From: Flavobacterium sp. KACC 22761
Lineage (GTDB): Bacteria; Bacteroidota; Bacteroidia; Flavobacteriales; Flavobacteriaceae
Reading direction: 5' to 3'
Assembly: GCF_034058155.1 (NCBI RefSeq)
Contig: NZ_CP139148.1
Location: 2,728,001-2,792,000, forward strand
DNA length: 64,000 bases
Below the pieces are notes generated by a model. It saw nothing but the letters and a program-made list of their open reading frames with translations, was not told the origin of the DNA and searched no databases. Numbering within the stretch: position 1 is the first letter of the stretch; every line of letters begins with the position of its first letter. A program made the position numbers and the translations under genes. Shown in pieces: positions 48,214 to 54,639 of this stretch.

Positions 48214-49191
48214 ATGAAAACTATCAAAATTAAATTAATGGCTTTTTTAGCCCTAATTGTTTTAGCAAGTACTTCATGTAGTAATGATGATGATAATTCA
48301 TCTCAGCAGCCTCAGACTATAGTATCTATTGCTAAAACAAATTCGAATCTCAGTTCTTTGGTTGCCGCTTTAGATAAAGCAGGCCTTACAGCAACATTGA
48401 ACTCTTCCGGTTCTTATACCGTTTTTGCACCAACTAATGCTGCATTCACTGCCTTTTTATCAGCCAAAGGCTATGCTAATCTTGATGCAGTTCCAGTGGC
48501 AGCATTAAAAGAAATATTACTCAATCATGTTTTAAGCACGAAAGTTAAATCATCCGAAATTGCAACAGGCTATGTCAAAACATTAGCAAAAGGTAGCGCC
48601 TCATCTTCCAATACGATTAGCATGTATCTTGAAAAAGGTAGTAGTGTTGATATAAACGGCGGTAAAAATAATGGTGGAGCAACGGTAGCAACAGCAGATA
48701 TTGAAGCTTCAAATGGAGTTATTCATATCGTTGATGGTGTCATAGGACTTCCGACAATTGTAAATCATGCAATTGCCAATAAGAATTTTACAACATTAGT
48801 AGCGGCTTTGACTTACAATTCTGCATCAGGTTTTGCTGGAACATTATCAGGAACAACCAATTCTCCTTTTACAGTTTTTGCTCCTACCAATGCTGCTTTT
48901 GCTGCCTTTCTGACAGAAACTGGATTTTCCGGACTTGCTGCAATCCCAGCCAATGTTCTTGAAACTACGCTGAAGTATCATGTAGTTGTTGGAGCAAATG
49001 TACAATCATCCGCTTTAACAAATGGCCAGGTGGTGAGTACGTTTGCAGGACAAAATTTTACAGTAGGCTTAACCGGTGGTCCAAAAATTACAGATGCCAG
49101 TGGAAGAGTGAGTAGTATTATAGCAACGGATGTACAATGTTCCAATGGAATAATTCATGTAATTGATAAAGTATTGTTGCCAAAATTTTAA
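48214..49191 (+). CDS. lipoprotein with two fasciclin (FAS1) domains
   Basis: A 325-residue surface lipoprotein. The lipobox LASTSC gives a mature N-terminal cysteine followed by an Asp/Asn-rich linker (SNDDDNSS). Two FAS1 domains follow at about 38-185 and 188-325. Each has the H1 motif (YTVFAPTNAAFTAF; FTVFAPTNAAFAAF) and the H2 motif (NGVIHIVDGVI; NGIIHVIDKVL). FAS1 proteins mediate adhesion or matrix contact. An SDDD-like acidic stretch after the lipid cysteine resembles the surface-export signal of Bacteroidota lipoproteins. Monocistronic with a strong terminator. Confidence 0.94.
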   Translation: MKTIKIKLMAFLALIVLASTSCSNDDDNSSQQPQTIVSIAKTNSNLSSLVAALDKAGLTATLNSSGSYTVFAPTNAAFTAFLSAKGYANLDAVPVAALKEILLNHVLSTKVKSSEIATGYVKTLAKGSASSSNTISMYLEKGSSVDINGGKNNGGATVATADIEASNGVIHIVDGVIGLPTIVNHAIANKNFTTLVAALTYNSASGFAGTLSGTTNSPFTVFAPTNAAFAAFLTETGFSGLAAIPANVLETTLKYHVVVGANVQSSALTNGQVVSTFAGQNFTVGLTGGPKITDASGRVSSIIATDVQCSNGIIHVIDKVLLPKF

Positions 49192-49248
49192 ATGTATAAA
49201 TAATGCTTTCACTGAAATATAGGTTCGTTCCTTAAGTTTTAGAAATTT

Positions 49249-49284
49249 AAAAGCGATTAAAAAATATTTTTAATCGCTTTTTTA
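49249..49284 (+). terminator. intrinsic terminator after the fasciclin gene
   Basis: A 14-bp stem, AAAGCGATTAAAAA / TTTTTAATCGCTTT, with a T tail, 58 bases after the stop codon. Confidence 0.88.
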
Positions 49285-49440
49285 GACTTCATTATTTCCA
49301 GCGCAAAACCTAAATTGTGTGGTTTGTTATTGCACATTGATATTTTATTGCTATAAATCAGATTGTTTTTAAACCAACAGAATTTCTTGAGCGAACTTAA
49401 AATACAATCTATTATGAGTTTAATTTTTAGATGGAAAATT

Positions 49441-50124
49441 ATGGAAAAGATATTAGTAATTGGAGGCAGCAAAGGAATTGGAAGCGCTATAGTTGAGCAA
49501 CAAATACAAAATAAGACAGTTTACAACATCAGCAGGAGCGTTCCTGAAATTTCGCACCCAAATTTGATTCATTATAGTGCCGATGTATTAATGGATACTC
49601 TTCCCGAAATAGAAAGCATTGATTCTCTAATTTATTGTCCTGGCTCTATAAATCTGAAACCTATTTTGAGTTTGAGTATTGATGATTTTAGACATGATTT
49701 TGAAATCAATGTTATTGGCGCTGTAAAAGCTATACAGCAGTATCTGCCGGCTTTAAAAAAAGGTAAAAATCCGTCCATTGTTCTTTTTAGTACAGTTGCA
49801 GTAAAACTAGGAATGCCTTTTCACTCCAGTATTGCGACTGCAAAAGGCGGAGTAGAAGGCCTTGTTAAATCGTTAGGAGCAGAACTGGCACCTACAATCC
49901 GAATTAATGCCATTGCACCAACGATTACCGAAACGTCATTATCAGCGTCAATATTAAGAAATGATCGCATGAAAGAAAATATGATGGAACGTCATCCGCT
50001 CAAAAATTACCTAAAACCTCAGGAAGTGGCACAAATGGCAGATTATCTGATATCTAAAGCAGCAGGATCAATTTCTGGCCAGATTTTTCAAATGGATTAT
50101 GGTTTGGTCAGTTTTAAAATATAA
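49441..50124 (+). CDS. SDR-family protein with altered catalytic tyrosine
   Basis: A 227-residue short-chain dehydrogenase/reductase-like protein. The nucleotide-binding loop is VIGGSKGIGSAI. NNAG is replaced by YCPGS. The catalytic region is FSTVAVKLGMPFHSSIATAKGG; the Lys of YxxxK is present, but the position four residues before it is Ile, so the usual Tyr is missing. NAIAPTITET and the C-terminal GQIFQMDYG are normal. Either a divergent catalytic mechanism or a non-catalytic role is likely. ATG 49441 is chosen because it precedes the Rossmann motif. Its stop lies 11 bases before the next gene. Confidence 0.88.
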   Translation: MEKILVIGGSKGIGSAIVEQQIQNKTVYNISRSVPEISHPNLIHYSADVLMDTLPEIESIDSLIYCPGSINLKPILSLSIDDFRHDFEINVIGAVKAIQQYLPALKKGKNPSIVLFSTVAVKLGMPFHSSIATAKGGVEGLVKSLGAELAPTIRINAIAPTITETSLSASILRNDRMKENMMERHPLKNYLKPQEVAQMADYLISKAAGSISGQIFQMDYGLVSFKI

Positions 50125-50135
50125 ACTACAAAAGC

Positions 50136-51551
50136 ATGAAAATTTTATTAACTGGCACAACAGGATATATTGGCAAAAGGCTATTGCCTTTACTGCTTGA
50201 TCAGGGACATGAAGTAATCTGCTGTGTGCGGGATAAGAACAGATTTTATTATCCTGAGAAAGCTTCTCCAAATATTCAGCTTATTGAAGTTGACTTTCTA
50301 AACAAGGAGAGTGTTGAGAATATTCCTAATGATATAGATGCAGCTTATTATCTTATTCATTCGATGTCTGCTGCTGATAACTATGATGAACTGGAAAGAA
50401 TTTCGGCAAATAATTTCAAAGAAAAAATAAACAAGACAAACGCTCGGCAAGTTATTTATTTAAGCGGAATAGTCAATGACAAATCATTATCCAAACATTT
50501 ATCCTCGAGAAAGGCAGTAGAGGAAATTTTAAAAAGCGCAAAAACACCGACCACCACGTTCAGAGCTGGAATTATTGTAGGTTCCGGCAGTGCCTCATTT
50601 GAAATTATACGGGATTTGGTTCATAAACTACCAGTAATGATTACACCAAAATGGCTCAATACCAAATGCCAGCCCATTGCGATTAGCGATGTTTTAGATT
50701 TTTTGATAAAAGCATTGTTAAATACTAAAACCTATAACCAGAGTTTTGATATTGGCGGTCCTGATATTCTGACCTACAAGGAAATGTTACTTCAATTTGC
50801 CGAGGAAAAAAAACTCAAAAGATATATTTATACACTTCCGGTAATGACACCAAAATTATCATCGTATTGGCTCTATTTTATTACTTCTACGTCTTTCAAA
50901 CTGGCTTCGGCATTAGTAAGCAGCATGAAAGTGGAAGTCGTTTGCAACGACAATAGGATTAATGAATTATTGAATGTAAAACCGATTAGCTACAAACAGG
51001 CTTTGCAAAAGGCGCTTGTGAAGATTGATGAAGATTCAGTAGCTTCGAGCTGGAAAGATTCACAAATCAGCGGACAGTTTAAAGGAAGTGTGTCCTACTA
51101 TCTCAAAGTTCCTAAAAAGGACTGTTTTATTGACAGAAGAAAAAGAAAAATTATAAACAGGGATACAACTATTGCCAAAATTTGGTCTATAGGTGGAGAA
51201 ACTGGCTGGTATTATGCAGACTGGTTATGGAGTCTGCGGGGTTTTATAGATAAGATTTTCGGAGGTGTGGGCGTCAGACGTGGAAGAACCAACAAACATG
51301 AGATTCATTCAGGAGATGCACTAGATTTTTGGCGTGTGGTTTACGCCGATAAAGAACAAGGAAAATTAATTCTCTATGCCGAGATGAAACTTCCAGGCGA
51401 AGCTTGGCTGGAGTTTAAAATTTTTAATAATACATTATATCAGGCAGCAACCTTTAGGCCAAAGGGAATATTGGGAAAATTATACTGGTATTCTGTTCTG
51501 CCTTTTCATGGATTTATTTTTAATGGTATGATCAATAAATTAATAGATTGA
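50136..51551 (+). CDS. NAD(P)-binding epimerase-like protein with C-terminal DUF2867
   Basis: A 471-residue two-domain protein. Residues 1-290 form an NmrA/extended-SDR-like Rossmann domain (LLTGTTGYIGKRLLPLLL; YYLIHSMSAADNYDELE). The C-terminal 160 residues match DUF2867, with IWSIGGETGWYYADWLW and DALDFWRVVYAD. Proteins with this fusion are widespread but their substrate is unknown; an oxidoreductase or sugar/lipid-modifying role is plausible. It is probably co-transcribed with the preceding SDR gene. Confidence 0.9.
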   Translation: MKILLTGTTGYIGKRLLPLLLDQGHEVICCVRDKNRFYYPEKASPNIQLIEVDFLNKESVENIPNDIDAAYYLIHSMSAADNYDELERISANNFKEKINKTNARQVIYLSGIVNDKSLSKHLSSRKAVEEILKSAKTPTTTFRAGIIVGSGSASFEIIRDLVHKLPVMITPKWLNTKCQPIAISDVLDFLIKALLNTKTYNQSFDIGGPDILTYKEMLLQFAEEKKLKRYIYTLPVMTPKLSSYWLYFITSTSFKLASALVSSMKVEVVCNDNRINELLNVKPISYKQALQKALVKIDEDSVASSWKDSQISGQFKGSVSYYLKVPKKDCFIDRRKRKIINRDTTIAKIWSIGGETGWYYADWLWSLRGFIDKIFGGVGVRRGRTNKHEIHSGDALDFWRVVYADKEQGKLILYAEMKLPGEAWLEFKIFNNTLYQAATFRPKGILGKLYWYSVLPFHGFIFNGMINKLID

Positions 51552-51729
51552 TTTTCGGAAAACTTTGTTTTTTTTGAATAGATGTTTTTAAATACGCAAT
51601 AAAATTTTGGTTTAGATGAATTATATTTAACTAAAAAGAATAATTAATGAATTAAATATAATGAAATCATAAGTTTTATTTTGTTGAATCATTTTTTTTT
51701 ATAATTTTGATAAAATAAAAGTTATTATT

Positions 51730-51810
51730 TTGATTTCTAGGAAAATAGATAGAATTCTAAAAACTAAATCTCTTACTTTAAGAGGACTTCAACCTATTTT
51801 TAATTGTTGA
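51730..51810 (+). CDS. leader micro-peptide A1
   Basis: A 26-codon frame ending KTKSLTLRGLQPIFNC then TGA. It starts at TTG 51730. Codons 11-26 encode exactly the same 16 residues as A2 (54285-54365), with six base differences, all synonymous. There is no ATG; the TTG sits in a TATTTTGATT context shared with A2, which also resembles a -7 element, so the true start is uncertain. No signal peptide is visible. It lies in the long leader of the secreted cyanophycinase gene and is followed four bases on by a hairpin. I know of no described family. Confidence 0.7.
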   Translation: MISRKIDRILKTKSLTLRGLQPIFNC

Positions 51811-51814
51811 AGAA

Positions 51815-51880
51815 AAATGGTATGAAACTTTGCCTTCTTCATAAAGTTTCTCATTTACCATTTAGTTGTTTTATTTTAAT
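51815..51880 (+). promoter_or_regulatory. terminator-like attenuator hairpin after peptide A1
   Basis: Stem GAAACTTT / AAAGTTTC with an outer AAATGGTA / TACCATTT, an asymmetric internal loop and a T-rich tail (TTGTTTTATTTTAATTTT). It separates micro-peptide A1 from B1. The position directly after a short ORF fits transcription attenuation. Confidence 0.55.
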
Positions 51881-51899
51881 TTTCTTAATCACAAAAAAA

Positions 51900-51983
51900 A
51901 TGAACTATTCTAATTTAGCATTCGTTTGTATTGATTGCAAATCGCTTTATTTAAAAGGTTTGCAACCAATATTCAATTGTTGA
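51900..51983 (+). CDS. leader micro-peptide B1
   Basis: A 27-codon ORF from ATG 51900, in the A-rich start context typical of the phylum (ACAAAAAAAATG). It ends IDCKSLYLKGLQPIFNC then TGA. From codon 11 to the stop it encodes the same 17 residues as B2 (54450-54533), with three differences, all synonymous, and a different stop codon. It shares the GLQPIFNC ending with A1 and A2. It lies 231 bases before the secreted cyanophycinase gene. Confidence 0.8.
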   Translation: MNYSNLAFVCIDCKSLYLKGLQPIFNC

Positions 51984-52214
51984 AAATAACTTTCTTCATA
52001 GTTTACAGCTTTCAGTATTTAATTCTTACTTAAAATTATACTGTAAGGCAATATTCCAATTATTAAATTTTAAAAGATTGAAATATAATTTTCAATAGTA
52101 TTTAAAATTGCGTAATCGGTATTGTAATTTCTTTAAAGTATTTTACAGTAGTATGATTTGCAATTTTAGGGCTATTGTTAGTTTTTAAATTTAACAATAA
52201 ACAAAAAACATACT

Positions 52215-53996
52215 ATGAAAAATATTTACCACATCAATATAAAACATTTGAATATTTTATTATTTCTATTAGCAGTAAATTTTACATATTCACAAACTTA
52301 CACAAACTGGATAACCGGCAGTGCTTCAGATGTCAACACCACAACCACTGGCGGTACATGTTTGATGGGAGGTGGCACAGACAATGACGATGCCATAAAA
52401 TGGATGATTCAAAAATCAGGCGGTGGCGATTTTGTTGTCATTAGATCTGCTGGCACAGGAGCTTACAATGATTACATCTATGGATTGGGAACAGTAAACT
52501 CTGTAGAAACCATCCTAATAGATACCAGAGCAAAGGCAAGTATTGCAGAAATTGCCACAAAAATTAGAAATGCCGAAGCTTTATTTATTGCAGGCGGAGA
52601 TCAGGCGACTTATGTTTCCTATTGGAAAGATACTCCGGTAGAAGATGCCATAAATTATCTTATCAATACAAAGAAAGTACCTGTTGGAGGAACCAGCGCC
52701 GGATGCGCCATTCAAGGGAAATACTATTATAGTGCCGCAAATGCAAGTGTTACCTCAGCGCAAGCTTTGGCTAATCCGTATAATTCAGATATGACGATCG
52801 GAGCAAATGATTTTTTAAACAACCCGATATTGGCTAACGTAATTACAGATACACATTATAATAATCCTGATCGTAGAGGAAGACAAACTGCTTTTATCGC
52901 CAGAATGTGGAAGGATTTAGGAGCGGGATTGAATGCTAAAGGAATCGGCGTTTATGAAAAAACGGCAGTTTGTATTGATGAAAATGGTATTGCTAAGGTT
53001 TTTGCTCCTGCGACAGCAAACTATGCTTATTTTTATCAGTTTGATACAACTTCGTTGCCAGAAACTGTAACTTCAGGCTCTGCTTTGACTTGGAACAATA
53101 ACGGAAAGGGAGTAAAAATCATCAAAATTGAAGGAGATACTACAGGCTCTACTACGCTCAATTTAAACGATTGGACGACAGTTTCAGGATCTAAAGCAAG
53201 TTATGGCGTCATTAAAGTAGTTAATGGAACTTTGACAGAAACACTTGGAACGTCAGGTGGCGGAGGTGGTACGGTGACTTATTGTTCTTCTGCAGGCAGT
53301 GATGCTAGCAGGGAATGGATTAAAAAAGTGGCAATTGGCAGTATCAGTAATTTAAGCAATTCAAATGGAGGTTATGCTGATTTTTCTTCGCAAGTAACGA
53401 CCATTTCTAAGGGCACGGCAACAACTTTGACATTAACGCCTGGATTTAGTGCAACTAGAAAATTATATTGGAAAGTATTTATAGATTTCAATAATAACGG
53501 AGTTTTCAGTGATTCAGGAGAAGAAGTGTATTCTGTTTTCAGCAGTGCAACTTTGACGCCTCAAATTACTATACCAACATCGGCAGTTAATGGAAACATA
53601 CGAATGCGAATCATAGTAAGCTATAATTCTATTACATCTTCTTGTGGTACTTATACTTATGGAGAAACAGAGGATTATACATTAAATGTTTCTGGCGGAA
53701 CTGCAAAATTTAAAGAAAGTAAAAACATAGAAGTGACTAATACTGAAGTAGTAGTTTACCCAAACCCGACGGTAGATATCCTTAAAATTGATTTTGGATT
53801 GGCAGAAAAAGAAAACATCCAAATTTCTATTTATGATCTGAATGCTTCACTTTTAAAAACAATATATGCAAAGAGAGAATTGGGTCAAAATAGTATAGAT
53901 GTGAATGTTTCAGATCTGAAAGCGGGTCAATATCTACTTTCTATCAAAAGAGGCGACGAAATCGTAAAACGTTCTAAATTTATAATCTCAAAATAA
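52215..53996 (+). CDS. secreted cyanophycinase (peptidase S51) with GEVED and type IX sorting domains
   Basis: A 593-residue protein secreted through the type IX system. It begins with a signal peptide ending TYSQ. The S51 cyanophycinase domain (about 30-340) has AGGDQATYVSYW, the nucleophile serine in VGGTSAGCAI and the DTHYNNPDRRGRQ motif. A GEVED-type beta domain (about 355-500; GETEDYTLNV) and a C-terminal Por-type sorting domain (YPNPTVDILKI to KFIISK) follow. S51 cyanophycinases cut the beta-Asp-Arg backbone of cyanophycin into dipeptides. Secretion makes sense for an extracellular polymer. Its 660-base leader holds two micro-peptide ORFs. Confidence 0.93.
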   Translation: MKNIYHINIKHLNILLFLLAVNFTYSQTYTNWITGSASDVNTTTTGGTCLMGGGTDNDDAIKWMIQKSGGGDFVVIRSAGTGAYNDYIYGLGTVNSVETILIDTRAKASIAEIATKIRNAEALFIAGGDQATYVSYWKDTPVEDAINYLINTKKVPVGGTSAGCAIQGKYYYSAANASVTSAQALANPYNSDMTIGANDFLNNPILANVITDTHYNNPDRRGRQTAFIARMWKDLGAGLNAKGIGVYEKTAVCIDENGIAKVFAPATANYAYFYQFDTTSLPETVTSGSALTWNNNGKGVKIIKIEGDTTGSTTLNLNDWTTVSGSKASYGVIKVVNGTLTETLGTSGGGGGTVTYCSSAGSDASREWIKKVAIGSISNLSNSNGGYADFSSQVTTISKGTATTLTLTPGFSATRKLYWKVFIDFNNNGVFSDSGEEVYSVFSSATLTPQITIPTSAVNGNIRMRIIVSYNSITSSCGTYTYGETEDYTLNVSGGTAKFKESKNIEVTNTEVVVYPNPTVDILKIDFGLAEKENIQISIYDLNASLLKTIYAKRELGQNSIDVNVSDLKAGQYLLSIKRGDEIVKRSKFIISK

Positions 53997-54284
53997 TTTT
54001 TTGTTTTAAGTATTTTCCAAATAATGGAGATCAATCTATTTTGCAATTTTTATTTGTAGTAGAGATACATATTTTAATATTAGGAAGCTATTGTCCAAAT
54101 GACTTGGCTTCCTAATATTGAATATTTGCAAATTGTATTTGTTTTATTTGGTATAAATCTTAAAATTATAAAGAAAAATCAGCTTAAAAACTAAAAACAT
54201 AAATAAAGTTTAATAAAAAGTCTGGTTTTTATTTTTTACTTCGATTTTTTTTCTATTTTTAACATCAAATAAAATCACTCTATT

Positions 54285-54365
54285 TTGATTGCAGGAAAAG
54301 CAAATACAATCACAAAAACAAAATCTCTTACCTTAAGAGGTCTTCAGCCAATCTTTAATTGTTGA
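54285..54365 (+). CDS. leader micro-peptide A2
   Basis: A 26-codon frame from TTG 54285 (same TATTTTGATT context as A1) ending KTKSLTLRGLQPIFNC then TGA. The first ten codons have diverged from A1, but the last sixteen are identical in amino acids with only synonymous changes. It is followed by a hairpin and by B2, and it lies in the leader of the susC gene. The start codon is uncertain, since the TTG overlaps a promoter-like motif. Confidence 0.7.
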   Translation: MIAGKANTITKTKSLTLRGLQPIFNC

Positions 54366-54373
54366 AGAAAATT

Positions 54374-54430
54374 TGATATTTAAACACCGCTCTTGAGTGT
54401 GCCATATCATTATTGTATTTTTTTTATTTT
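54374..54430 (+). promoter_or_regulatory. terminator-like attenuator hairpin after peptide A2
   Basis: Stem TGATAT / ATATCA with an inner ACAC / GTGT and a nine-base loop, followed by a T-rich tract (ATTTTTTTTATTTT). It occupies the same place after A2 as the hairpin after A1, although the sequence differs. Confidence 0.55.
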
Positions 54431-54449
54431 CTCAACCAAACCAAACCAA

Positions 54450-54533
54450 ATGAATTTTACCAATTTATTAAACCGTTATATTGATTGCAAATCACTTTAT
54501 CTAAAAGGTCTGCAACCAATATTCAATTGTTAA
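54450..54533 (+). CDS. leader micro-peptide B2
   Basis: A 27-codon ORF from ATG 54450, preceded by CCAAACCAAACCAA. It ends IDCKSLYLKGLQPIFNC then TAA. Its N-terminus MNFTNL resembles that of B1 (MNYSNL). The two have identical lengths, and codons 11 to the end differ only by synonymous changes. It lies 106 bases before susC. Confidence 0.8.
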   Translation: MNFTNLLNRYIDCKSLYLKGLQPIFNC

Positions 54534-54639
54534 AAAGTTTCCCTTCTCAGTTTACAGATTTTTATGCCCAAAACTCTTCATTTTCATGAATCGTTAAGGC
54601 ATTTCTATTGTCAATTTTATTAAATTTTAAACTAAGAAA

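Noticed and set aside
51730..54533. Reading the four similar leader blocks as a non-coding RNA motif or riboswitch
   Set aside because: Differences within the conserved core are all at synonymous positions and the stop codons vary as stops, which fits coding sequence better than a structured RNA.
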